Positions 9,424-18,771 of a stretch of DNA of 64,000 bases are shown one piece after another (positions within the stretch are counted from its first letter, which is position 1; every line of letters begins with the position of its first letter). A program made the position numbers and the translations under genes. The notes below the pieces were generated by a model, which saw only the letters and a program-made list of their open reading frames with translations, ran no database searches and was not told the origin of the DNA. The DNA comes from an uncultured Methylocystaceae bacterium (GTDB taxonomy: Bacteria > Pseudomonadota > Alphaproteobacteria > Rhizobiales > Beijerinckiaceae). The stretch is taken from positions 186,001 through 250,000 of the forward strand of contig CAIQCB010000057.1 in the NCBI GenBank assembly GCA_903870245.1, written 5' to 3'.

Positions 9424-9984
9424 TCAGATCCGCTCCACCGCCTTTACCTGCGGCAGGAAGTGACGCAGCAAATTTTCGATGCCGTTGCGCAGCGTCGCCG
9501 TCGAGGACGGACAGCCTGAACATGCGCCCTTCATGCCGAGAAAGACGACGCCCTCGCGAAAACCCCGAAAGACGATATCGCCGCCATCGCCGGCGACCGC
9601 CGGTCTCACCCGTGTTTCGATCAATTCCTTGATCGTCGCCACCGTTTCGGCGTCGGCGGGCTCGAAAAATTCTCCCTCGGAGGCGTCGGTCATCGGCGCA
9701 TCGCCGGCGAGCAGGGGGGCGCCGGCGGTGAAATGCTCCATGATCGTGCCGAGAATAGCGGGCTTGAGATGCGCCCAGTCGGCGCCGTTCCGGGTGACGG
9801 AAACGAAATCCGCGCCATACATCACGCCGGCGACCCCGGGAATCGCCAGCAAAGCTTTGGCCAGCGGCGCCTGCTCCGCCTCAGCGGCGGAGCGAAACTC
9901 CATCGCCCCCTGACCCAGCACGGTCTGGCCAGGCAGAAATTTCAGGGTTTCGGGATTGGGCGTCGCTTCGGTCTGAATAAACAT
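9424..9984 (-). CDS. Nfu-type iron-sulfur cluster carrier (NifU C-terminal family)
   Basis: A 186-residue protein with two domains: Nfu_N at residues 1-~88 (MFIQTEATPNPETLKFLPG) and a NifU-like domain at ~112-180 with the cluster-binding CSGC (C155, C158) in GMKGACSGCPSSTATLRNGI. Proteins of this build carry and deliver Fe-S clusters to apo-targets. MiaB and succinate dehydrogenase in this window would be plausible clients, but that is inference. ATG at 9984, with a purine-rich GGAGATAAGGC just upstream, sets the start. Confidence 0.93.
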   Translation of the reverse strand: MFIQTEATPNPETLKFLPGQTVLGQGAMEFRSAAEAEQAPLAKALLAIPGVAGVMYGADFVSVTRNGADWAHLKPAILGTIMEHFTAGAPLLAGDAPMTDASEGEFFEPADAETVATIKELIETRVRPAVAGDGGDIVFRGFREGVVFLGMKGACSGCPSSTATLRNGIENLLRHFLPQVKAVERI

Positions 9985-10161
9985 GCCTTATCTCCTTCGC
10001 GCCCGGTTCAAGGCCGGCGCTGCCATGGGCCTACCACAAATTGCCGTCTGCGGGGATATAGTCCCACAATCAGCGCCCCGGAAGCCGACAGCAGAAACCG
10101 AGAGAAGAAACCAAGGGTTGAAGCATTGTCCTGGCGACGCAATTGCGGCACTCTTCGTCAC

Positions 10162-10584
10162 ATGCAGGACATTGCATTGCACGACCCCGCAAGGATCGAG
10201 AGCGCGCTGCGCGCCGCCAATGATTTTTATTACCGCGCCTTCGCCGCTCGCGATCTCGCGGCCATGGAGTCGTTATGGGCCGATGAGGGCGTCGCCTGCG
10301 TTCATCCGGGCTGGCCGGCGCTTGTTGGCCGCAAGGCGGTTATCGGCTCCTATCGCGATATCTTCAGGAATCCGTCGCAGGAGGCGGTGACGGCGCGCGA
10401 TGCGAAGATAATTGTCGACGATGGCGACGGACGGATCTATTGCGTCGAGGAGGTCGGCGGCGGCCTGCTACTGGCGACCAACTGGTTTCGCCTGATCGAC
10501 GGGGAGTGGCGTCTGGTGCATCATCAGGCCAGTCTGCTGGCTGCGTCATCGCCGCCCGCCGGGCCCAAACCGGCTTTTCATTGA
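10162..10584 (+). CDS. SnoaL/NTF2-like fold protein (DUF4440 type)
   Basis: A 140-residue protein from ATG at 10162. It has the NTF2-like pattern FYYRAFAARDLAAMESLWAD, HPGWPALVGRKAVIGSYRDI and WRLVHHQASLL. These small cone-shaped folds include ketosteroid-isomerase-like enzymes and ligand-binding proteins, and the substrate cannot be predicted. It is the only plus-strand gene in this section. Its last 7 bp overlap the end of the convergent trmJ. A longer frame begins upstream, but only the part from 10162 shows family similarity. Confidence 0.8.
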   Translation: MQDIALHDPARIESALRAANDFYYRAFAARDLAAMESLWADEGVACVHPGWPALVGRKAVIGSYRDIFRNPSQEAVTARDAKIIVDDGDGRIYCVEEVGGGLLLATNWFRLIDGEWRLVHHQASLLAASSPPAGPKPAFH

Positions 10585-11429
10585 TCGCTGAGGTCGTCCT
10601 GCAGGGGCGTGTCCGACAGTTTATTGCGCCGCTCAGGTTTTTTCGGGTCCCGGCGGGGTCCCTCGACCAGCCGCACCACCATGCCCCAGAGCGTGCGCAC
10701 ATCCTGCTCGGTCAGGCCCATGCGATGAAACATATTGCGAAGATTGCGGGCCATTACCGGTTTTTTGGTCTCGGGTCGAAAAAAACCGCGCTTATCGAGT
10801 TCGCTTTCAAGGAAATCAAAAAAGGCCATCGACATTTCGCGCGTCGCCGGCGGCGATCTTTCTTCCACATCATAGGGAATGACGTCGCCATGCGCGGCGC
10901 GGAACCATTCGTAGCCGGTGAGCAGCACCGCCTGCGCCAGATTGAGCGAAGCGTAGGCGGGATTGACCGGAAAAGTCAGGATCGCGTCGGCCAATGCGAC
11001 ATCGTCGTTGTCGAGGCCAGTGCGTTCGGGTCCAAACAGGACGCCATGTTTTTCGCCGGCGGCATGTCGAGCAGCGGTGACCGTCAGGGCCTGCGCCGGG
11101 GTGTGCACCGGCTTCATCTGGCCGCGTCCGCGCGCCGTCGACGCATAGACGAAGGATAAATCCTCGATAGCCGCGCGCACGCTGTCGTAGAGTTTCGCGC
11201 TTTCGAGAAGATGCACAGCGCCTGCGGCGGCGGCGTAGGCGCCCTTTCGATAGGCGCCAGTGCGTGGCCAGCCTTCGCGCGGCGCCACAAGTCGAAGGTC
11301 GGAAAGGCCGAAATTCGCCATGGCGCGCGCGCACATGCCGATGTTCACGGCAAGTTGCGGCCGGACGAGAATGATCGCCGGGCCGCCCGAATAGGCCGTC
11401 TTGGTATGGTCCGTTCCCGCGCCGACCAA
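10578..11429 (-). CDS. trmJ: tRNA (cytidine/uridine-2'-O-)-methyltransferase TrmJ
   Basis: A 283-residue SPOUT (TrmH/SpoU) methyltransferase that uses SAM to 2'-O-methylate position 32 of tRNA. The N-terminal IILVRPQLAVNIGMCARAMA is SPOUT motif 1. LFGPERTGLDNDDV and FPVNPAYASLNLAQAVLL are motifs 2 and 3, which form the trefoil-knot SAM site. The C-terminal ~90 residues form the charged extension usual for TrmJ. It faces the SnoaL-like gene and is divergent from icd with a 145-bp gap. Confidence 0.92.
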   Translation of the reverse strand: MVGAGTDHTKTAYSGGPAIILVRPQLAVNIGMCARAMANFGLSDLRLVAPREGWPRTGAYRKGAYAAAAGAVHLLESAKLYDSVRAAIEDLSFVYASTARGRGQMKPVHTPAQALTVTAARHAAGEKHGVLFGPERTGLDNDDVALADAILTFPVNPAYASLNLAQAVLLTGYEWFRAAHGDVIPYDVEERSPPATREMSMAFFDFLESELDKRGFFRPETKKPVMARNLRNMFHRMGLTEQDVRTLWGMVVRLVEGPRRDPKKPERRNKLSDTPLQDDLSDQ

Positions 11430-11574
11430 AAGCTTGGCTCCCTGCCGAACCGCAAATCTTCGCGGCGGCGCAACTTAGTCGCAAAGCCGGTCGGCGGGAA
11501 AGGGCCTGATGGCGCGAGATTTGCCCCCGCCCGTTGCGGCGCTATAAGACCCGCTCAGCGAAGGATCGGAAACA

Positions 11575-12786
11575 ATGCAGAAGATCAAGGTGACCAATCC
11601 GGTCGTCGAACTCGACGGCGACGAAATGACGCGAATCATCTGGTCTTTCATCAAGGACAAGTTGATCCGGCCCTATCTCGACGTTGAGCTTCTGTATTAT
11701 GACCTCTCCGTGCAGAATCGTGACGCCACCGGCGATCAGGTGACGATTGACGCGGCAAACGCGATCAAAAAACACGGGGTCGGGGTCAAATGCGCAACCA
11801 TCACGCCTGACGAGGCGCGCGTTGCCGAGTTTGGCCTCAGGGAAATGTGGAAATCTCCTAATGGCACGATCCGCAACATTCTTGGGGGCGTAATCTTCCG
11901 CGAGCCCATCATCTGCAAAAACGTGCCCAGACTTGTGCCCGGCTGGACACAGCCCATCGTCGTCGGTCGTCACGCCTATGGCGATCAATATCGCGCTACG
12001 GATTTCAGGACGCCGGGAAAGGGGCGTTTGACGATCAAATTCGAAGGCGAGGATGGAGCCGTCATTGAGAAGGAGGTCTTCGTTTTCCCCGGCGCCGGCG
12101 TCGCCATGGCTATGTATAATCTTGATGAGTCGATCCGTGAATTTGCACGCGCTACTTTCAATTATGGCGTCAATCGCAGATTCCCGGTCTACCTTTCTAC
12201 GAAAAACACCATTCTCAAAGCCTAAGACGGCCGGTTCAAGGATTTATTCCAGGAGATCTTCGACGCCGAATTCAAGTCGCAATATGCCGCGCTCGGTTTG
12301 CACTACGAGCATCGCCTGATCGACGACATGGTCGCCTCGGCCCTTAAATGGTCGGGCGGATATATTTGGGCCTGTAAAAACTACGATGGCGACGTGCAAT
12401 CCGACATCGTGGCGCAGGGGTTTGGCTCGCTGGGGCTGATGACCAGCGTGCTCATGACGCCCGACGGCAAGACCGTCGAAGCAGAAGCTGCGCACGGCAC
12501 GGTGACCCGGCATTATCGCGAGCACCAGAAGGGCCATGAAACCTCGACAAACTCCATCGCCTCGATCTTCGCCTGGACGCGCGGTTTGGCGCACCGCGCC
12601 AAGCTCGACGACAACGCCGAACTGGCGCGATTTTCGAAAACGCTGGAAGAGGTGTGCGTCGCCACCGTCGAGTCCGGCTTCATGACCAAAGACCTGGCGC
12701 TACTGGTCGGTCACAATCAGCGCTGGCTGTCGACCACGGGCTTCCTCGACAAGATCGACGAAAATCTTCGCAGAGCCATGGGTTGA
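11575..12786 (+). pseudogene. icd: NADP-isocitrate dehydrogenase interrupted by an in-frame TAA
   Basis: The frame from ATG 11575 to TGA 12786 is 404 codons and reads as one eukaryotic-type NADP-IDH, but codon 217 is TAA (12223-12225). The family has [16 protein letters not shown] at this point. Here the sequence is STKNTILKA-stop-DGRFKD, so a tyrosine codon (TAT or TAC) has become TAA by one substitution. No other frameshift or stop is visible. The second part keeps [23 protein letters not shown] (metal-binding Asp residues) and [14 protein letters not shown]. The first 216 residues alone would lack the metal-binding aspartates and much of the cofactor site, so neither fragment should be active. 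Either this is a recent null allele or a base-calling error. The start has GGAAACA upstream. Confidence 0.9.
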
Positions 12787-12892
12787 TGCGGCCCTTCAGG
12801 CTGTGTCCCGGGTCGGTGATTTTCCCGGAATTGTCTATGACTGCGGTCGAGCTTATATATCCGCCCGATATTCCTGTGTGGGATTCGCGGCA

Positions 12893-13309
12893 ATGATCAC
12901 CGAAATTGAGGACGCCTACAAGCCTTCGGACGACGAGCCTTTCATGAATGATCGGCAGCGCGAATATTTTCGTCGGAAGCTGCTCTCATGGAAAGAGGAT
13001 ATTTTGCTGGAGAGCAGGGAGACTCTTGCCGCGCTTCAGAATGAGAACGAAAATCACCCTGATCTGGCGGACCGGGCCTCTTCAGAGACTGACCGCGCTA
13101 TCGAGTTGAGGGCTCGGGACAGACAACGCAAATTGATCGCCAAGATCGACTCCGCTCTCCAGAGGCTCGAAGACGGAAGCTATGGTTATTGCGAGGAAAC
13201 TGGCGAGCCGATCTCGCTCAAGCGGCTGGATGCGCGGCCGATCGCGACATTATCCATAGAAGCGCAGGAGCGTCACGAGCGACGCGAGAAGGTATATCGC
13301 GACGATTGA
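12893..13309 (+). CDS. dksA: DksA-type RNA polymerase-binding transcription factor
   Basis: A 138-residue protein that binds the RNA polymerase secondary channel and works with ppGpp. The coiled-coil arms flank the tip DLADRA, which keeps the two acidic residues of E. coli DksA (DxxDxA). In the zinc-finger region, GYCEETGEPISLKRLDARP and ATLSIEAQERHE, only the first of the four cysteines remains. Thr, Ser and Ala occupy the other three positions, so classical Zn binding is unlikely. This is seen in other rhizobial DksA proteins. The start at 12893 is chosen because homology begins at ITEIEDAY. The frame is open 30 codons upstream. Confidence 0.92.
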   Translation: MITEIEDAYKPSDDEPFMNDRQREYFRRKLLSWKEDILLESRETLAALQNENENHPDLADRASSETDRAIELRARDRQRKLIAKIDSALQRLEDGSYGYCEETGEPISLKRLDARPIATLSIEAQERHERREKVYRDD

Positions 13310-13393
13310 TGCGACACTGATCCGGCGCTGATTAGACTCGTCCAGAGAACTCTCGCGTCGGAGATTTGGGAAAACCTCAAGATAAGGGGAGTT

Positions 13394-13417
13394 GGGCGCC
13401 GGAGGGCTCCGGCGCCC
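13394..13417. terminator. GC-rich hairpin between convergent dksA and the FliO-like gene
   Basis: Two 11-base arms, GGGCGCCGGAG and CTCCGGCGCCC, are perfectly complementary with only 2 bases between them. The hairpin lies between two convergent stop codons (13309 and 13424). No run of T follows directly on either strand, so it may be a weak bidirectional terminator or a transcript-end stabiliser. Confidence 0.4.
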
Positions 13418-13423
13418 GAGGGG

Positions 13424-14467
13424 TTATTCCTTCTCCGTCCGGCCAAGCAGGCGGGCCATTTCCTCTTCAAGAGACTCCAGCGCGTCTTCGGATTGTCCCC
13501 TCGGCGCCGGCGGCGCGGGCGGCGGCTCGGGTCGTAGCGGCGGAGTGTTGGGACGAAGCTGGGGCGCAGGGGCCGTTGGCCTGATCTGCTCGCCAAGAGA
13601 GTTTGGCGGCTCGGGCGCCGGGGGGGCGGATGGACGCAAAGGCGGCAACGGCGCGCCGGGACGCAACAGTGGCGGCGCCGGACGCGGCGGCGGAGCGGGG
13701 GGAGCGGCTGGCGTGTCCGGAGCGGGGAGGGGGTCGCCTGCATCCGCCCTCGGTTTGATGATTTGCTGGGTGCGCGCAAGGAATGGCGGCGCAGCAGGTC
13801 GTTGTGCAGCCGCCGGTCGCAGAGGCGGTGGAGCTGCGGGGGTCGGACGTTGGGCCGGAGGCGGCGCGGCCGGGATCGGCGCAGCCGAAACTGGCGGCGG
13901 CGATGCAATGGGGGCCGGCGGCGGCGAGGCAATAGGTGTGGGCGGGGGCGGGGAAGAGGGTTCCGCGGCCGGTGGCGGGGGCGCAGGTCGCAACTGCGGC
14001 GGCGCCGGTTTTGGCATGGGCGGTTTTGGGGCGACCATATCCGGCGGCAGGTTAATGCCCGACGGAGCCGACGGTTTGATCGGGATTGGCGCGGGCTCTG
14101 CGTCAGCCACGGGTCCGGCGGGCCAGTTCGCCGGGGTAGCCGGGCGGGAAGCTTCCGGGCGGCTGCTCTCCGCGCGGCCCACAAGTCCCTCCACACGATT
14201 GATCGCGCCTTCGACCAGAACGTCGTTGGGGCCGCCAATCAACAGCAGATGTTCGGTATTGTCGCGCCGGACGATGACAAGCTGACGCTCCTTGTCGAGA
14301 TCGAAAACATCGACAATATCCAGACGCCGGGGGCGATTGCGCGGGCCTGGCGCGCGAATGCGCCGTCCGAAAACCAGTCTCACGATATAGACAAGCAGAA
14401 GAGCGGCGAAGAGGAACGCCACGATGGCACCCAGCACGGGGAGCAGCTGCGAAAATTTATCCGACAT
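13424..14467 (-). CDS. FliO-like membrane protein with long proline-rich tail
   Basis: A 347-residue protein. Residues ~8-32 form one membrane helix (LLPVLGAIVAFLFAALLLVY). They are followed by RQLVIVRRDNTEHLLLIGG, the conserved core of FliO, a regulatory subunit of the flagellar type III export gate. From residue ~95 to ~320 the chain is dominated by Pro and Ala and should be disordered. The tail ends ALESLEEEMARLLGR. No other flagellar gene is in the window. Rhizobiales commonly carry this orphan FliO-like gene beside dksA, so its role may not be in flagella. A CtrA-type site lies 77 bp upstream of the start. Confidence 0.7.
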   Translation of the reverse strand: MSDKFSQLLPVLGAIVAFLFAALLLVYIVRLVFGRRIRAPGPRNRPRRLDIVDVFDLDKERQLVIVRRDNTEHLLLIGGPNDVLVEGAINRVEGLVGRAESSRPEASRPATPANWPAGPVADAEPAPIPIKPSAPSGINLPPDMVAPKPPMPKPAPPQLRPAPPPPAAEPSSPPPPTPIASPPPAPIASPPPVSAAPIPAAPPPAQRPTPAAPPPLRPAAAQRPAAPPFLARTQQIIKPRADAGDPLPAPDTPAAPPAPPPRPAPPLLRPGAPLPPLRPSAPPAPEPPNSLGEQIRPTAPAPQLRPNTPPLRPEPPPAPPAPRGQSEDALESLEEEMARLLGRTEKE

Positions 14468-14810
14468 GAATTGGGGTTCTCTCGTTACCTACGCATATGA
14501 CTTTGCCAGCTTATCAGCTTTTCTGGCAAGCGGCGCCAGAGGGTTAATAAAAGATTAACGGTTTCCTGCCGAGATTGAATGTTAAATCACGCCATCGCCG
14601 TTGCCAGAAGAAGCGCGCGCGGCCATTCTTCGCTTGTGATTCCACCGCCCGCGCCGGGGAGCAGTCTTGTTTGATATTTTCATTTAAAAACAATGATTTG
14701 TTATTTTTCGAGGCGTATGGTCCGGCGCTTGCGGCGTCGACTTTGACCGTTGACCTGCGGGTCGTGGCCTCGGCGAGGCCTTGCGCGAGGCAGGAAACGA
14801 GGGGACAAAA
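14468..14810. other. divergent intergenic region between the FliO-like gene and cckA
   Basis: 343 bp without a gene I can support. It contains the CtrA-type box at 14544-14558 and an AT-rich tract around 14667-14710 that may hold the cckA promoter. A good ribosome binding site (GAGGGG, 14799-14804) precedes the cckA ATG at 14811. Confidence 0.6.
14544..14558. promoter_or_regulatory. CtrA-type box TTAA-N7-TTAA
   Basis: TTAATAAAAGATTAA has two TTAA half-sites separated by exactly 7 bases and followed by C, the alphaproteobacterial CtrA consensus. It lies in the divergent region, 77 bp from the FliO-like start and 253 bp from cckA. CckA sits at the top of the phosphorelay that activates CtrA. 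Confidence 0.6.
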
Positions 14811-17327
14811 ATGACCGATCGGCTGGCCCCGTCAGCATTTGATCGCCCCGAGCGGCCGGGCGGCGCCATGCTGGTTCTGGCCCTGTCGCTGGCCATTATA
14901 TGCGTCGCCGCGGTGTTTCTGCTCGCGCCAGCGGCTTTCGCGCCAAGGATCGCTATGGCGGCGCTGGCGTTGTTCAGCATCGCCGGCGTCTTTTTCCTTT
15001 TTGCCTATGCAACTGGTCTTGTGAGGTTTTCCAGCCAGGATCGCGCCGAGGACATTACCCGTTTAATCGCCGACGTTTCCGGTGAAGGGCTCCTGATCAC
15101 CAATGGCGAGTCTGACATCCGTTATGTCAACGCCGCCTATCTGACGCTGGCGAATGTCCGGGAGGCGCGCGCTGCGCCCGGCGTCGAGAAATTATTCTCA
15201 GGTCCCCCCGAAGTTTCCGAGGCGATTTACCGTCTGGCGCAGGCTGCGCGCGCCGGCGCGGCGCATATCGAAGATTTAAGGCTGTCGCCGCCACTTACTG
15301 GCTCCGGGGTGATGGGCTGGTATCGCATCCGGGTTAGACCGCTCCCGCAAATTGGGCCGCGCGCCTGCCTCTGGGCGGTGTCCGACGTGACAGCCGATCG
15401 CCAGCGACAGGAGAATATTTTCCAGGAGCTTCAGCACGCGATCGATTTTCTCGACCATGCGCCGGCCGGGTTTTTCTCCGCCGCTCCAGACGGCGATATC
15501 TCTTACATGAACAACACTCTCGCCGGCTGGCTCGGTTACGACCTGACGCAGGTCGGCTCCGGCGGCGCCAAGCTCGACGCGATCGTCGCCAATGACGGCG
15601 CGGTCTTGATCTCCGCTGTCAGCGGCGTTCCCGGCGAGGTGCGAACCGAGCAGATCGATCTCGATCTGAGGCGTCGAGACGGATTCTCCCTGCCCGTGCG
15701 GCTCCTCCATCAGGTTGCGTTTGGGCAGGACGGCGCTCCGGGGCCGTCGCGAACGCTGGTTCTCAATCGCGCCGCCGGCGGCGAGAGCGAGGAAAATCTG
15801 CGGGCGGCGGAAGTGCGCTTTGCGCGCTTTTTCAACGCCACGCCAATGGCCATCGCAATACTCGACGCCCAAGCGCGCCTGATCGACTCCAACGCCGCCT
15901 TCGCGCGTTTGCTGCCGGAGGCGTTGAAAGGCGGTCAAGGCTCAGGAGCTACGGCCTGGTCCGTTCTGCGGGGCCTCGGCGAGCGAGACTCCATCGCTCT
16001 GCGCGGCTCCTTGAGCGAGGCCATTGACGGAAAAACCGACGTGCAGCCCGTTGACGTCGCCTTCGACGTTAACGGGGCGCCGCATTCCGCCCGGATCTTC
16101 ACCACGCCAGGCGACGACGCCGGCAACAAGGGCGCCATGCTTTATGCGCTCGACACCACCGAACAGCGCAAATTGCAGGAGGAGTTCGCCCAATCACAGA
16201 AATTGAACGCCATCGGTCAGTTGGCGGGCGGCATTGCGCACGACTTTAACAACATGCTGACGGCGATTATCGGTTATTCGGATTTGCTGCTCGCCAGCCA
16301 TCGTCCGACCGATCCGGCTTTCAAGGATATTCGACAGATCAAGGACACGGCGCTCAAGGCCGCGAATTTGACCCGTCAATTGCTCGCCTTCTCGCGCCGT
16401 CAGACGCTGCGGCCTCAGGTCCTTCACCTCGGCGACGCCCTGTCCGAATTTCAGATGTTGCTGCGTAAGGTCGTCGACGAGAAAACCGAGATCGATCTTC
16501 GCCATGGCCGCGACCTATGGTTCGTCAAAGCCGACCTGACCCAGTTCGAACAGGTCATCATGAACCTCGTCGTCAATGCGCGCGACGCCATGTCCGGGAC
16601 CGGCGGCAAGGTGCAGATCCGCACCCGCAATGTCTCTGCGGACGAATGCGCTTCTTTCGGCGATCAGGCTCTGCCTCCAGCCGATTATGTTCTGGTGGAA
16701 GTCGAGGACAATGGCGCCGGCATCGCGCCTGAGGTGCGGGAAAAAATCTTTGAGCCCTTCTTCACGACCAAGGAGGTCGGCAAGGGCACCGGCCTTGGCC
16801 TTTCGACGGTGTTCGGAATCGTCAAGCAATCCGGAGGTTACATTCTCGTCGACAGCGAGATGGGACGCGGCACGATTTTCCGTATCTTTCTGCCTCGCCA
16901 CATCCAGGAGAAGGAAGAAGCGCCGCAAAAGATCGAAGCCGCCAAGACCGGCGGGGACTATACCGGTCAGGGCGTCGTGTTGCTGGTGGAGGATGAGGAC
17001 GCAGTGCGCTCGATCGGCGCGCGTTCGTTAAGATCGCGCGGCTTCACCGTTCTTGAAGCGACGACCGGACAGGAGGCGCTGGAGATTGTCGATGAAAACG
17101 ACGGCAAGATCGATTTGATCGTGTCGGATGTCGTGATGCCCGAAATGGATGGTCCGACCATGTTCGCCGAACTGCGCAAACGTGGCGTAAAGGCCAAGGT
17201 GATCTTTGTTTCAGGCTATGCGGAGGAGGCCTTCGCCAAAAATCTGCCGGAGGGAGATTTTGGTTTTCTGCCCAAGCCTTTCTCGATCAAGCAACTGATC
17301 GAGACCGTAAAAAGCCACATGGTCTGA
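14811..17327 (+). CDS. cckA: hybrid sensor histidine kinase CckA
   Basis: 838 residues from ATG 14811 (GAGGGG 6 nt upstream). Two membrane helices lie within the first ~70 residues. PAS-type sensor regions span roughly 80-440. The DHp domain has its phospho-acceptor His at ~477 ([20 protein letters not shown]). The ATPase domain has the N-box [12 protein letters not shown] and the G-boxes EDNGAGI and [22 protein letters not shown]-terminal receiver has the acceptor Asp at ~773 ([11 protein letters not shown]). The domain order and sequence are those of CckA, which phosphorylates ChpT and so controls CtrA and CpdR in the alphaproteobacterial cell cycle. An upstream in-frame start at 14781 is less likely. 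Confidence 0.93.
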   Translation: MTDRLAPSAFDRPERPGGAMLVLALSLAIICVAAVFLLAPAAFAPRIAMAALALFSIAGVFFLFAYATGLVRFSSQDRAEDITRLIADVSGEGLLITNGESDIRYVNAAYLTLANVREARAAPGVEKLFSGPPEVSEAIYRLAQAARAGAAHIEDLRLSPPLTGSGVMGWYRIRVRPLPQIGPRACLWAVSDVTADRQRQENIFQELQHAIDFLDHAPAGFFSAAPDGDISYMNNTLAGWLGYDLTQVGSGGAKLDAIVANDGAVLISAVSGVPGEVRTEQIDLDLRRRDGFSLPVRLLHQVAFGQDGAPGPSRTLVLNRAAGGESEENLRAAEVRFARFFNATPMAIAILDAQARLIDSNAAFARLLPEALKGGQGSGATAWSVLRGLGERDSIALRGSLSEAIDGKTDVQPVDVAFDVNGAPHSARIFTTPGDDAGNKGAMLYALDTTEQRKLQEEFAQSQKLNAIGQLAGGIAHDFNNMLTAIIGYSDLLLASHRPTDPAFKDIRQIKDTALKAANLTRQLLAFSRRQTLRPQVLHLGDALSEFQMLLRKVVDEKTEIDLRHGRDLWFVKADLTQFEQVIMNLVVNARDAMSGTGGKVQIRTRNVSADECASFGDQALPPADYVLVEVEDNGAGIAPEVREKIFEPFFTTKEVGKGTGLGLSTVFGIVKQSGGYILVDSEMGRGTIFRIFLPRHIQEKEEAPQKIEAAKTGGDYTGQGVVLLVEDEDAVRSIGARSLRSRGFTVLEATTGQEALEIVDENDGKIDLIVSDVVMPEMDGPTMFAELRKRGVKAKVIFVSGYAEEAFAKNLPEGDFGFLPKPFSIKQLIETVKSHMV

Positions 17328-17376
17328 AGGCCGTCGGGACGCCCTCGCCGCGCGCAGTTGTTTCCTGTTTATTTTC

Positions 17377-18534
17377 TCACATCGTCGGGTCGATCACGCG
17401 CACGCGACGGGTAACGCCATCCGAGCCGGTGACGTCCTTGTAAACTGCGGCGTCGCTCGATCCATTATCGAAACGGACTGTTGGCGTCTGTGCGGATGGC
17501 GGCTGAATGGCTCCCACCGATCGCTGAGAACGTTTCGTCGCGCGGATTTCCCCCTGCCTGAGCGGACGCGACATTGCCTCGGCCTGTTCGACGGTGACAA
17601 GACGATCCTTCGAATAGCGCTCGGCGAGGATCGCCTCGGCGTCAGCCAGGGCCTCCACCCAGCTCTTGTCGCGTGGCTTACAGCCGCAGGCAGGATCATA
17701 GCTCGACTGGAATTTGTAGGCGTTTGGATGCTCGACATAACGCGTCCCATCGATGGACATGGCGTCGTCGAGGCTGCGCCATTGCGACCTAGTGTAAAGT
17801 TTGACGACAGTATTGGGGCAGAGCGCCTTGCACAAACGATCGAGATCGTCGAGGTTCGAGTTGTTGGCGTAAAATCCGGCGGGGAAGAAGCCGCCGTCGC
17901 AATCTCTCACGCAGATCGCCGTTGAACCGCCAAGCCGCCCCACGCTCTCTTCCTCGACCAGCAAGGGTTCTGTGGAGACGCTGGGGTCTCTCGGAGTTTG
18001 TTCGCGCAATTCCGGAGGCTCTTCGGAGGCGTCGAGACCGAAGAGCTCCTCGAAGAAGTTTTTGGGCTCCGGCGCGGAGCCGCCCCTGCTGCGCGTGGCG
18101 TCGCGACATTCAGCATCATAGCGCGCCGAGAGCGCCTGACGCTGGCTGTCGTCGCTGGCGGCGCGCTCATTGGCCTCGATATTGCCACGCAGGGCGTTGA
18201 TCCGCGCATTGAGCGGTCCGCATTGCGGCGGCGGCGGATCGCCAAAAAACAGAAAAGTCTCGCGATCGCAGCCAAGGGCGCGACCTTTGGCCGTGAGTTT
18301 GGCGTATTCCCCGCGCAGCTTCTCGGCCGCAGCGCGATAACGGCGCGCTGTGGCGTCTGCGCCGGCTCGGGCGATCTGGGCGCGCAGATCGGCGCAGCGG
18401 GCGCTTTCCTGCGCCTGCGCCGAGGGCGCCATCCCAAGGCCCGCGAGCAGCATCGCCAGCCCCACCGCTCGGCCGCGACGAGCGCTGACGCGACCAGCGG
18501 CGCAGCGAAACTTCGACCGGACCATGAACGTCAC
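17377..18534 (-). CDS. secreted DUF2865 protein
   Basis: A 385-residue exported protein. An N-terminal signal (AVGLAMLLAGLGMAPSAQAQ, cleavage after ~residue 42) leads into an alpha-helical region. The conserved block CVRDCDGGFFPAGFYANN follows, with LCKALCPNTVVKLYTR and DPACGCKPRDKSWVEAL. These cysteine-bearing motifs define DUF2865, found mainly in Rhizobiales, with unknown function. The six or more cysteines of the core probably pair in the periplasm. It converges on cckA and is divergent from creA. Confidence 0.85.
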   Translation of the reverse strand: MTFMVRSKFRCAAGRVSARRGRAVGLAMLLAGLGMAPSAQAQESARCADLRAQIARAGADATARRYRAAAEKLRGEYAKLTAKGRALGCDRETFLFFGDPPPPQCGPLNARINALRGNIEANERAASDDSQRQALSARYDAECRDATRSRGGSAPEPKNFFEELFGLDASEEPPELREQTPRDPSVSTEPLLVEEESVGRLGGSTAICVRDCDGGFFPAGFYANNSNLDDLDRLCKALCPNTVVKLYTRSQWRSLDDAMSIDGTRYVEHPNAYKFQSSYDPACGCKPRDKSWVEALADAEAILAERYSKDRLVTVEQAEAMSRPLRQGEIRATKRSQRSVGAIQPPSAQTPTVRFDNGSSDAAVYKDVTGSDGVTRRVRVIDPTM

Positions 18535-18771
18535 CCTGCGCCGCCTCCCATTGCCCTCTGTGAGGCTAGCTCTGGCCTCCCGCCGCCGCCCGCCGGCGCG
18601 AATCGAGATCAGTTCAACCGCCTATCATGTCGGCAACATGGCGCGAACCGCCCGTCGCTTTTGCGAGGTCTTTGCGCGCCGCGCCAATTTTTTCCCGTCG
18701 CCGGGGCGTTTTTACTTTCCTTGCGGCTCAGTTTCGCCCATATCGGCGATGTTCTCGTGGAGGATCGATCT

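Noticed and set aside
9733-10161. Long N-terminal extension of the SnoaL-like protein
   Set aside because: That part is antisense to nfu and resembles nothing, and the family match starts at 10162.
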